This document shows, piece by piece, positions 43,224 to 51,480 of a stretch of DNA of 64,000 bases. The DNA lies in contig CBFIHP010000018.1 of NCBI GenBank assembly GCA_965662355.1, positions 56,230-120,229 on the forward strand, written 5' to 3'. Each line of letters starts with the position of its first letter. Position 1 is the stretch's first letter. The DNA comes from GCA-2683825 sp965662355 (GTDB lineage Bacteria; Planctomycetota; UBA1135; GCA-002686595). The notes under the pieces are model-generated. The model had not been told where the DNA came from. It ran no database searches and saw only the letters and a program-made list of their open reading frames with translations. The position numbers and the translations under genes are program-made.

Positions 43224-44762
43224 ATGCCCATGCACCCCGTCCGTGACAGTCGCCATCCAAACAGGAAGAGCGGGGCGGAGAATCCGGGCTGGGAAACGCA
43301 CTGGGGTCGGCTCGGCCGGGCGCTACGCATCGCACCGGACGAGGGCCTCCTGGTCGCGCTCTCCGGCGGGGCGGACAGCATTTTCCTGCTGCACATCCTG
43401 GCCGCGGCGCGCCCGCACGTTCGCATCCATGCCGTGCACGTGGACCACGGGCTGCGGGGCATCGAGAGCAGCTCGGACGCGAACTTCTGCGCGCAGATCT
43501 GCGCCGAGCTAGGGGTGCCACTCACGATCCGGGAGCTCACCCTCGCCCCCGAGGGCCCGAGCCTGGAGGCACGCGCGCGACAGGCGCGGTATCGCTGCCT
43601 CGTCGAGGAAGCCGTCCGCACGGGACATCGAATCATCGTGACGGGGCACCATTCCGACGATGCCCTCGAGACCGTGCTGATGCGCTGGGTCCGGGGCAGC
43701 TCGCTGGCCGGACTTCGGGGTCCGAAGCGCGAATGGCGGCCCAGCGCCGACGAACCCGATGTGCGCGTCGTGCGGCCGCTGCTCGCGATGCGCCGCGAAG
43801 AGGTTCGCGCCCTGCTCCAGCAACGCGGGCTCGCCTGGCGCGAGGACAGCTCGAATCGGGATGGTCGCTTCACGCGCAATCGCATGCGCAACGAGTTCCT
43901 GCCGCTCCTGGAACGCCTCGGTGGCGCGGAGGGCATCCAAAACCTGCGTGCTTTCGGCAACGCCGTCGAGAACCTGGAGGACCAGTTCGCGCGGGCCACC
44001 GCCCATCTCGCCTGGAAACCCGCACCCTATGTACGCGCCTCCCGGGAACCCGCTCGGCGTCAACTCGGTGGCATGCTCGAGCGTGGGACCCTGATGGCGC
44101 TCTCGCGACCGCTGCGGCGACGCGCCCTGTGGCGACTCTTGCTCGAGGGCAGCGGGCATGCTCCCAGCGACGATCATCTGGCCTTCTGCCTGGACGCCTT
44201 GGCCAGCGCCCGCACGACCCGGCTCAACCTACGCGGCGGATGGCAACTCGTGTTTCGCGCGGCCGAGCTGCATCTGCTGCCCCCCCGGGCCTGCGCAGCG
44301 AGCACCAAGCAAGTGTCGATCCCCATGGGGCTCGACGTGGGGAGGCCCGACGTGCGGCCTCTTGCGCTTCCCGGCCACGCGGATCTCGGAGACGGCCGCA
44401 GGGTCACGGCGGAGCGTCTGAGCTCCGATCCCGGACGGCCCGTGCCGCGCGATGGCTGGTCGATCGAGATCGATGCCCGCAACCTGCCGCCCGGTCCGCT
44501 CGAGGTTCGCTGTGTGCAACCCGGCGACCGTTTCCATCCCCTGGGCAGCCCGGGGAAAAAGCCCCTGCGACGCTATCTCGCGGACAAGGGCATTCCGCGC
44601 GAAGAGCGTGCCCGCATCCCCCTGGTGTTCGCCGGCAAGGAGCTCGTCTGGGTTTGTGGATACGCCCCCTGTGAAGCCCACAGGGTCACGCAAGACACCC
44701 GTGAGCGACTCCGGTTGACGCTCCGAGACGGGGCCTCGCTGCCCCCCGAAGAGCCCCATTGA
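43224..44762 (+). CDS. tilS: tRNA(Ile)-lysidine synthase
   Basis: Modifies C34 of the CAU-anticodon tRNA-Ile to lysidine so that it reads AUA. The 512-residue protein has the PP-loop VALSGGADSIFLLHIL near residue 45, VHVDHGLRG, VTGHHSDDALETVLMR and RPLLAMRREEVRALLQ of the N-type ATPase, then the substrate-binding domain and the C-terminal domain VQPGDRFHPLGSPGKK and RYLADKGIPREERARIPLV. The ATG at 43224 is chosen because the protein core begins soon after; the frame stays open upstream without homology. No ribosome site is clear. Confidence 0.93.
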   Translation: MPMHPVRDSRHPNRKSGAENPGWETHWGRLGRALRIAPDEGLLVALSGGADSIFLLHILAAARPHVRIHAVHVDHGLRGIESSSDANFCAQICAELGVPLTIRELTLAPEGPSLEARARQARYRCLVEEAVRTGHRIIVTGHHSDDALETVLMRWVRGSSLAGLRGPKREWRPSADEPDVRVVRPLLAMRREEVRALLQQRGLAWREDSSNRDGRFTRNRMRNEFLPLLERLGGAEGIQNLRAFGNAVENLEDQFARATAHLAWKPAPYVRASREPARRQLGGMLERGTLMALSRPLRRRALWRLLLEGSGHAPSDDHLAFCLDALASARTTRLNLRGGWQLVFRAAELHLLPPRACAASTKQVSIPMGLDVGRPDVRPLALPGHADLGDGRRVTAERLSSDPGRPVPRDGWSIEIDARNLPPGPLEVRCVQPGDRFHPLGSPGKKPLRRYLADKGIPREERARIPLVFAGKELVWVCGYAPCEAHRVTQDTRERLRLTLRDGASLPPEEPH

Positions 44763-44825
44763 TTGCGCCCGAAGGGGCGGTGACTTTGTTTCCCTGGGTG
44801 GGTAGTCTGGGTCAGCGGTAAGAAT

Positions 44826-45563
44826 TTGGAGAGACTCGCGAGGAATCGCGCTGGAGTCTGGGAGCGGATCGATGGGGCTCTCCGCACGTGCGGCAGGCCA
44901 GCGGGCTCGGTTCGGTTGGTCTGCGTGACGAAGAGTGTCACCCCGGACATCGCAGCAGCGCTATTCGAGACCGGCGAGTGCGATCTCGGGGAGAATCGCA
45001 TCGACGAGCTCGAGCGCAAAAAGGCGTACTTCGACGGCCGAGGGCTTGAGGTGCGCTGGCACTGGCTCGGGCACATCCAAAGCCGCAAGGCCAGCCGGGT
45101 GCTGGCTATAGCCGATGAGATCCATTCGATCGACTCCCCCGAGCTCGTGGCCCGGATCGAGGCCCTGGCCAAGGAGAGCGGCCGCTATCCAGGGCTTTAC
45201 CTGCAGGTAAAACTCGGCGCAGACGCCGCCAAGACCGGACTGGAACCCGAACAGGTGCCCGCCCTCGCCCGGCGCGTCGCCGCAGGCCCCTTTCCGCTGC
45301 TTGGGCTGATGGGTATGGCCCCCACGCCGGGCAGCGAAGACGAACGTGAAGCCCAAGCTCACAAGGCTTTTTCGAGGCTAGCGGAAATTGCCAGCGAACT
45401 TCCGGCGGAGTTCTTCGAGAATGGCAAGCCGCAACTCTCCATGGGAATGAGCGCCGATATGGAAGCGGCGATCCGCGCGGGCTCCAGCCTGGTGCGGGTC
45501 GGCACCGCACTCTTCGAGGGCGTCGTCGAGACCACCAAGAACGCCGGGGGGAACGCTGGATGA
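44826..45563 (+). CDS. yggS: YggS/PROSC-family pyridoxal-phosphate homeostasis protein
   Basis: Single-domain PLP-binding protein (245 residues) with the alanine-racemase-like barrel but no racemase domain. The PLP Lys is in LVCVTKSV, followed by LGENRIDEL, WHWLGHIQSRKA, LQVKLGADAAKTGLEPE, LMGMAP and SMGMSADMEAAI with the phosphate-binding GSSLVRVGTALF. It keeps PLP levels balanced. The TTG at 44826 is the likely start. The stop overlaps the ATG of the Ser/Thr kinase gene by four bases, an unusual pairing. Confidence 0.93.
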   Translation: MERLARNRAGVWERIDGALRTCGRPAGSVRLVCVTKSVTPDIAAALFETGECDLGENRIDELERKKAYFDGRGLEVRWHWLGHIQSRKASRVLAIADEIHSIDSPELVARIEALAKESGRYPGLYLQVKLGADAAKTGLEPEQVPALARRVAAGPFPLLGLMGMAPTPGSEDEREAQAHKAFSRLAEIASELPAEFFENGKPQLSMGMSADMEAAIRAGSSLVRVGTALFEGVVETTKNAGGNAG

Positions 45564-48547
45564 GCGTCCTTCGGTTGGTCTTGCTCGGTGACGAGGAGCT
45601 TTCGTGCGATCTGCCCGAGAGCGGCATGCTGGTCGTCGGGCAATCCGCCGCACGCGCCGGGTTCGTCGTCCCGGGGCAGGGCATCGAGGATGCTCACTTC
45701 GCCATCGGTCGCACGAAGAGCGGCGGCTGGGCGGTGAAGGACCTCGGGTCCCAGTATGGCACGCACCTGAACGGCCGGCGCGTGAGCTCCGCGCGGCTCG
45801 AGCCCGGCGACAAACTGCTGGCCGGCTCGCGACGCTTCGAAGTCCTCGAAGCCGGAGGCTCGTCCGTCGAAGAACACGAGCCAATGCAAGCCCAGACTCC
45901 CGACAAGGCCATCCCCCTCAACGAGGCGCTCCCGATCGAAGTGGTCGACAAGGCGCGCCGACCGAAGGACATGCCCGAGCGCATCGGCGGCTATCGCATC
46001 GATCGCCTTCTCGGGCGCGGCGGCGCGGGCAAGGTATACCTCGCTCTGCAGCAGAGCCTGAACCGTCCTGTCGCCTTGAAGATCCTCGCGCCCAAGTACG
46101 CGGCGGACAAGGTGTTCATCGAGCGCTTCCAATCCGAGGCACGGGCGGCGGCAGCTTTGAGTCATCCGAACGTCGTGGTGGTGCACGACGTCGGCGAGGC
46201 GGACGGCCGCCACTACCTGTCCATGGAGTTCATGCCCGGGGGCAGCCTCGAGCAGCGGCTCGGCGCCGCGGGGCCACTGCCCTGGCGTCAGGTGCTCGAC
46301 GTGCTCGCCGATGCGGCAGCCGGATTGATGTATGCGGAGTCGCGCGCCATCGTGCACCGCGACATCAAGCCCGCCAACCTCATGTTGACCGGTGCGGGCA
46401 CCGTCAAGATCGCGGACCTGGGTCTCGCGACATCGACCGAAGCCGAGGGCGCCGAGCTGGCCGGTGACGGACGCAAGATCGTCGGAACGCCCCACTTCAT
46501 GTCACCGGAGCAGGCGCGCGCCGACCGCGTCGATCATCGCTCCGATCTGTATTCCCTCGGCGCTACGGCCTATCGCTTGCTCTCGGGACACACGCCCTTC
46601 GAAGGCGACACCACGCGCGACATCCTGCGCGCGCTTTTGACCGAGGAGCCCATTCCGCTGCGCGAGTACGTCGAGGGCCTGCCCCAGGATCTCGATGCCC
46701 TGATTTCCAAGCTGCTCGCGAAGGCACCCGACGAGCGCTTCGCCTCCGCGGAAGCACTGCGCGGGGAACTCGACAAGTTGCGTCTCGCTGCGGATCACGG
46801 AGAGGCCTTTCCCTCCGGGGCCCTGCAGACCACACGCTCACCGCGCCGCGGCCTCCTGTTCACCGGGGTCGCCGTCGCCGCCCTGGGCGTCGCCATCGCC
46901 TACCCCCTGATGACCGGCGTTGGCCTACCCAAGGACGACCCGCTCGCCTCGAACGGCTCGGACAACGGCGCAGACCCGGATGACCCGGCTAATAAAGGGG
47001 GCAGCGGCCTCGAGGACGATTCCTTCTTCACCGACCCCGAGCCGAGACCCGCGGAGTTCGATGAAGAGCAGCGCCTGCGAATCATCGAAGCCGATGCGCT
47101 GTTCGCGCTGAACGACATTCCGCGCGACCTGCCACCCGCCGAGCGCATTGCGGCCCTCGAGGAGTTCATCCTGGCCAACTCCCAGGCCCCCAAGGTGTCG
47201 GGGGATGCGCGCGAGGAACTTGAAAAGCTCCGCGCGCAAGTAGCGCGCAGGAATCAGCTCGAGACCCAATGGGCCGACGTTCTCGCCACGTCCTTGATCG
47301 CCTGGCGCACGAAGTCGGAGTGGCCGCCCGTGGAGGGCACGTTACCCGATCCGGGGCGCTCACTCGCCGGGCTACGCTCGTTGCCGCTGGCGGCGGATCA
47401 CATTGGCGATTCGCGCTATGGCGAAGCCCGTCGTGCTTTCGAGGTCGAGATCCTGACCGGTTCCGAAGAGGCCCTGCGCATCGAGCTCGAGGCCCTCATC
47501 GCCCTCGAGAAACAGGGCAACTTCGATGAAGTCGTGCCGCGCATGCAGGCTCTGGAAGAGCGCTTCGCATTGCCCGACTCCCTCGCTAACGATCCGCCCG
47601 AGATGGCTAGCCTGCGCTCCCTCGGCGACGAAGTGCGTGCGCGGAACGCCGACCTGGAAGCGGCCGAGGCTCGTTTCGGAATCGCGCATCGGCGTGAGAT
47701 CCGTCGGGCGTTCGCCGTCGAGCTCGGACGCGGTTCCGGTTTTGGCACGGAGCTGCGCGACCTCGATCTCGTTGCGGCTATCGCACGCCTGCGACGCGTA
47801 GGAGAAGCACTCGGCGAAGAACCGGACCAGCTCGGAGCGCTGCTCGCGGACCACGCCCGTATCTCGCACGCCCTCGGCAATCTGGTCGCGGCCCTGGAAC
47901 AGGATGCATGGCGGCGTCGTGCGATCCAGGACCCGACCGGCCGCACGTCGACCCAGAAGGTCGTGGGCATTTCCATCGCCGGAATCACGTTCGAGCGCGC
48001 GCCAGCAAAGGAGATCACCTGGCGCGAGCTGGGAGCGAGTCCGGCCTGGTTCGTGCAGCTCTTCAACGATCGTCTCAAACGCGAGTACACACTCGAGGAA
48101 CAACGCGGGGTTGCAACACTCCTGCATTGGACCTCGACCGCAACCGCCGTCGGGCGCTGCGTGCGTTTTCTGGGAACCGAGAGGAACGGCACGTTGTCGG
48201 ACGAGGAAAACGACGAGATCCTCGAGGGGTTCGATGACCTTCGAAGCTGGATCAGACAATCCGGCACCGGGCTCGAGGACCAGGGCCAACGGCTCGCCCG
48301 GGAGAAACGCGCACTCGCCTTGCTCGTTGGAGCGATACGCGCCGATCAGGAACGCTCCCACGCGCTGTCGGTCTCACGCCTGGAGGACCTCCTCTTCCAT
48401 TATCAGGACACGTTGGTAGTGCTCTTGCTCTCGGATGGCCGCAGCGTACCCCCCAGCACGCCGATCGAACCCAAGGTGAGCAATGCGAATCGGGATGACG
48501 CCAAGAATAAGGGCGACGAGGCCGGCTCGATTTCCGACGATGATTGA
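45560..48547 (+). CDS. Membrane Ser/Thr protein kinase with an N-terminal FHA-like domain
   Basis: A 995-residue Hanks-type kinase. Residues 1-100 are FHA-like (DLGSQYGTHLNGRRV is intact), but the phosphothreonine-contacting Arg is Gln27 (GQS) and the Ser-x-x-His is EDAH, so binding may be lost. The kinase domain (about 141-408) is intact: GRGGAGKVYLA, VALK with Lys174, HRDIKPANLML with Asp268, ADLG with DLG for DFG, and GTPHFMSPEQA. A membrane helix at about 431-452 is followed by more than 540 extracytoplasmic residues rich in Glu, Leu and Ala with no recognised domain, probably a helical sensor. It overlaps yggS by four bases. Confidence 0.94.
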   Translation: MSVLRLVLLGDEELSCDLPESGMLVVGQSAARAGFVVPGQGIEDAHFAIGRTKSGGWAVKDLGSQYGTHLNGRRVSSARLEPGDKLLAGSRRFEVLEAGGSSVEEHEPMQAQTPDKAIPLNEALPIEVVDKARRPKDMPERIGGYRIDRLLGRGGAGKVYLALQQSLNRPVALKILAPKYAADKVFIERFQSEARAAAALSHPNVVVVHDVGEADGRHYLSMEFMPGGSLEQRLGAAGPLPWRQVLDVLADAAAGLMYAESRAIVHRDIKPANLMLTGAGTVKIADLGLATSTEAEGAELAGDGRKIVGTPHFMSPEQARADRVDHRSDLYSLGATAYRLLSGHTPFEGDTTRDILRALLTEEPIPLREYVEGLPQDLDALISKLLAKAPDERFASAEALRGELDKLRLAADHGEAFPSGALQTTRSPRRGLLFTGVAVAALGVAIAYPLMTGVGLPKDDPLASNGSDNGADPDDPANKGGSGLEDDSFFTDPEPRPAEFDEEQRLRIIEADALFALNDIPRDLPPAERIAALEEFILANSQAPKVSGDAREELEKLRAQVARRNQLETQWADVLATSLIAWRTKSEWPPVEGTLPDPGRSLAGLRSLPLAADHIGDSRYGEARRAFEVEILTGSEEALRIELEALIALEKQGNFDEVVPRMQALEERFALPDSLANDPPEMASLRSLGDEVRARNADLEAAEARFGIAHRREIRRAFAVELGRGSGFGTELRDLDLVAAIARLRRVGEALGEEPDQLGALLADHARISHALGNLVAALEQDAWRRRAIQDPTGRTSTQKVVGISIAGITFERAPAKEITWRELGASPAWFVQLFNDRLKREYTLEEQRGVATLLHWTSTATAVGRCVRFLGTERNGTLSDEENDEILEGFDDLRSWIRQSGTGLEDQGQRLAREKRALALLVGAIRADQERSHALSVSRLEDLLFHYQDTLVVLLLSDGRSVPPSTPIEPKVSNANRDDAKNKGDEAGSISDDD

Positions 48548-48637
48548 GCATCGGCGGACACGTCTCCGATCAGAATTCCTCCCGGTGATTCCTCGCTGGG
48601 ACACCCCCCTTGAGCCGCGCGCTAGACGCGCTTGAAA

Positions 48638-49507
48638 ATGACCTCGACGATTCTCCTGGACGACACGGTTCACGAGCTCCAGGCCCGGCTGGCCGAACGC
48701 TCCTGCCCCGCTCCGGATGTGCTCTTTCTGATGGGCACCGGGGTCGACCTCTTTGGCGAACGGCTTCGCGATCCGATGGAAATCGAACTCGGTGAGTTCG
48801 AGGAGACTCCCCAGCCCTGGCGCACGTGCGAACTCCAGGCGGGTCGCCTTGGTCCGCTTTCGGTTTGGCTCTTGGACGACCTCGGCAGCGAAGACGGTGG
48901 CCTCGAGCTCGATGCGCCCTGGCAATGGGGCTTGCCCATCTGGTTGGCCGCCGCCGCCGGTGCCAGCGTGCTCGTCCACACCTCGGCCGGCTGCGCTCTT
49001 GCTTCGCCGGAGAGTGGAGAGCCGCTCGCTCCCGTGGGAGGCTTCGGTTTCCTGCGCGATCACATCAATCTCTCCGGGACCAATCCACTGATCGGCCTCA
49101 GCAGCAGCCATCTGGGTCCGCTCTTTCCCGATCTCTCCGAGCTGCACCACATCGGATTGCGTCGCTCAGCCCTGGGACGAGCCGAAAAGCTGGGATTGAA
49201 TTGCGCGGAGGTTGTGGGAGCCTGCACACCCGGCCCCGCGATCGAGACGGCCGCCGAGCGGGTGCTCTATGCCAACGCCGGGGCCGAGGTTGCCGTGCAG
49301 TCCCTTGCGACTCCGCTCCTGGCCGCCGCCCATGCGGGGCTCGCCATGCTGTCCATCGTGGCCTTGACCGACGCCGCCACGGGGCCCACCGAACTCCAGA
49401 AGCTCGTGGCCAGCGCAAGCTCGTTTCAGCCGGCACTTCAGGATCTCCTGGCCTCGTTGACCGAAGATCTCGCTTCCGCGGTGAACGCACTGTCCGAGGG
49501 CGACTGA
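48638..49507 (+). CDS. Purine-nucleoside-phosphorylase-like protein with an altered active site
   Basis: A 289-residue member of the PNP/MTAP fold. Recognisable segments are LFLMGTGVDLFGE at the N-terminal phosphate loop, HTSAGCA, GFGFLRDHINLSGTNPLIG and PGPAIETAAERVLYANAGAEV. Three catalytic parts of trimeric PNP are absent: the GR-x-H phosphate contact, the GMSTVPE ribose/base loop (VQSLATPL here) and the base-binding Asn, which is Asp in ALTD. Either the substrate differs or it is a pseudoenzyme. A TTG six bases upstream is an alternative start. It precedes purN by five bases, which fits a purine link. Confidence 0.82.
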   Translation: MTSTILLDDTVHELQARLAERSCPAPDVLFLMGTGVDLFGERLRDPMEIELGEFEETPQPWRTCELQAGRLGPLSVWLLDDLGSEDGGLELDAPWQWGLPIWLAAAAGASVLVHTSAGCALASPESGEPLAPVGGFGFLRDHINLSGTNPLIGLSSSHLGPLFPDLSELHHIGLRRSALGRAEKLGLNCAEVVGACTPGPAIETAAERVLYANAGAEVAVQSLATPLLAAAHAGLAMLSIVALTDAATGPTELQKLVASASSFQPALQDLLASLTEDLASAVNALSEGD

Positions 49508-49512
49508 GTTCC

Positions 49513-50097
49513 ATGGACAAACTTCGGCTCGCCATCCTCGTCTCCGGAAGCGGCCGCTCGCTCGAAAACCTGGCCCAGCTCGTCGGCCAGCAAGCCCTGG
49601 ACTGCGAGCTGGGATTGGTCTTGTCCGACCGCGACGGCATCCAGGCCCTCGAACGCGCCGAACGACTCGGTATCGAACCGCTCGTCGTCCCCTACCGCGA
49701 ACTGGGAAGCGCCCAGGCCTTCTCCAAGCGTGCCTTCCAGGAGATCGAAGCCCGGGGCTGCAATCGCGTGGTCCTCGCCGGCTTTCTGCGGCTGCTGAAG
49801 CTACCCCCGGATTGGACGGGCCGTGTCATGAACATCCATCCCTCGCTGCTTCCCAAGTATGGAGGCAAGGGCTTCTATGGCGAGCGCGTTCACCGGGCCG
49901 TGCTCGACGCTGGCGAAAGTATGACGGGCTGCACGGTACACCTGGTCGACGACCAGTACGACCGTGGCAAGATTCTGCTCCAACGCGAGGTTCCCGTGGA
50001 ACCGGGCGACACTCCCGAGACCCTCGGCGCGCGCGTGTTCGAAGAGGAAAAGCGCGCCCTTCCCGACGCTATCCGCATGTGGATTGCGGAGGCCTGA
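49513..50097 (+). CDS. purN: Phosphoribosylglycinamide formyltransferase
   Basis: Folate-dependent GAR transformylase (third step of purine synthesis), 194 residues. Motifs are ILVSGSGRSLENL at the phosphate site, VVLAGFLRLL, MNIHPSLLPKYGG (with the catalytic Asn-His pair), GCTVHLVDDQYDRGKIL and a C-terminal helix. The family loop is usually LLPAFKG; here it is LLPKYGGKGFYG. ATG at 49513 is the family start. It is cotranscribed with the PNP-like gene and convergent with the MrfB-like gene 33 bases away. Confidence 0.94.
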   Translation: MDKLRLAILVSGSGRSLENLAQLVGQQALDCELGLVLSDRDGIQALERAERLGIEPLVVPYRELGSAQAFSKRAFQEIEARGCNRVVLAGFLRLLKLPPDWTGRVMNIHPSLLPKYGGKGFYGERVHRAVLDAGESMTGCTVHLVDDQYDRGKILLQREVPVEPGDTPETLGARVFEEEKRALPDAIRMWIAEA

Positions 50098-50130
50098 CCT
50101 TCCTCGAGAACGGGCCACGACGACGGAGCT

Positions 50131-51480
50131 CTAGTTCTTCTTCGGTCGTGCGAGCTTCATTGCGAGGCGCTCGATGCGACGTTGGCTTTCGTTCAGAGCG
50201 CGGCGACGCGCGGTCCCGGTGAGATAGTCCTCGGCCAGGGAAGCAGCGAGTTGGGCCGCATCCTTGGCCCGTGCGTAGTCACGTAGCCGATGCTCGCAGA
50301 GTTTCGCGATCTGCAACAGGGCATTGACGCTCTCGGTCTCGGGGGCTTCTCCGCGCACCTCTTCGTAGACAGCGAGGGCTTGCTCGTGTTTCCCCGAGAG
50401 CCGCAAGAGATCCGCACGTAGGAGTTTCAGGTCGTGGACATCGTCGGGCCTGCGCTCGAGCGCACGGGACGTCCAGACCAGGGCCTGCTCGAAGTCGCGC
50501 AGGGCCGCGTGAAGGTGCGCGAGCCCACGCGCCCGGGCGCAGGCGACCCCCTCGAGAGCTGCGCCATCGGGGCGCTTCTCCGCGCTCGTGCAGCAGAGGT
50601 GTGCGGCCAAGGTCACCAGCGACAGGACGTCGTCACGGTTGTGCTCGAAAACCGCCTCCAGTCGATGGGCGCGACCCGCAAGGTAGTCGAACCAGGCCGC
50701 GGGGGCATGGCTTCCGGGAAGGTCGTCGATACGCTCCACCTTGCACAGCGCGCGTTCGAGCGTCGCCAAACGCGTGTCGGAATACGCACCTCGATACAGT
50801 CGCTTCAGGGGATGGAAGAGGTCCAGGTGCGGACGCTCGAAGCTCGGAACGACAGCGTGCACGCGCATCTTGTCCTCGAGGCGATGCCGGTCGAACGACT
50901 TGCCGAAGAAACTGACCAGAGAGTCACGTTCCGCGACGCGCTGGGCGACCTCCTCCAGCAAGGCGGCCTCGTCCTCGGGGCCTCTGAGAAAGCCCTGCCA
51001 CAGCTCGAAGTGATCCTCGCGAAAGGTCCCCAGACCGACCATGAAGGGAATCGTTCCCGCCCCCCCTGAGAGTCCGGTCGTTTCGATGTCGAGGTAGATG
51101 GAACGCGAAAGCTCCAGGCGCTCGAGCGTTGCGTCGCGGCCGAGTGTCGCGAGGTCATGCTCGCGATCCCCGATCCAGTTCAGCGGCCACGATCCGTGCT
51201 TCCAGTCGAGGGGAAAGCGCAGGATGCGCGCATGGCTCTGCCCGCGCGCGTTGGAAAACGTCTCGAGGTCCCGCGGCTCGCCGGGGGCCTTCGCCGCCAG
51301 GTTTGGCTCTTCGGGCGTCGTGGCACCGAGCTCGTGGCTCTTCAGCTGCTTGCGTTCCCTGAACCAGGTAGGCAATGCGGGTGCGGGCTGTCGCTCCGGT
51401 TTTCCAGCAACGGTCTCTGGCTCGCGCCGCAGACGCGCCAGTCTTCGGTAGATAGCCGCTTTGGAATCGGGTGGGCTCAA
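50131..51480 (-). CDS. mrfB: MrfB-like (YprB) RNase-H-fold exonuclease with C-terminal TPRs
   Basis: A 449-residue DEDD-type nuclease. Metal ligands fit the family: Asp131 and Glu133 in YLDIETTGL, Asp197 in FFGKSFDRHRLEDK, and His280 with Asp283 or Asp284 in EHNRDDVLSL. The last 140 residues are helical repeats (ARARGLAHLHAALRDFEQAL, ASVNALLQIAKLCEHRLRD) as in YprB. In Bacillus subtilis MrfB works with the helicase MrfA in mitomycin-damage repair; here the helicase gene is directly upstream with an ATGA overlap. The function is inferred from that pairing. Confidence 0.87.
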   Translation of the reverse strand: MSPPDSKAAIYRRLARLRREPETVAGKPERQPAPALPTWFRERKQLKSHELGATTPEEPNLAAKAPGEPRDLETFSNARGQSHARILRFPLDWKHGSWPLNWIGDREHDLATLGRDATLERLELSRSIYLDIETTGLSGGAGTIPFMVGLGTFREDHFELWQGFLRGPEDEAALLEEVAQRVAERDSLVSFFGKSFDRHRLEDKMRVHAVVPSFERPHLDLFHPLKRLYRGAYSDTRLATLERALCKVERIDDLPGSHAPAAWFDYLAGRAHRLEAVFEHNRDDVLSLVTLAAHLCCTSAEKRPDGAALEGVACARARGLAHLHAALRDFEQALVWTSRALERRPDDVHDLKLLRADLLRLSGKHEQALAVYEEVRGEAPETESVNALLQIAKLCEHRLRDYARAKDAAQLAASLAEDYLTGTARRRALNESQRRIERLAMKLARPKKN

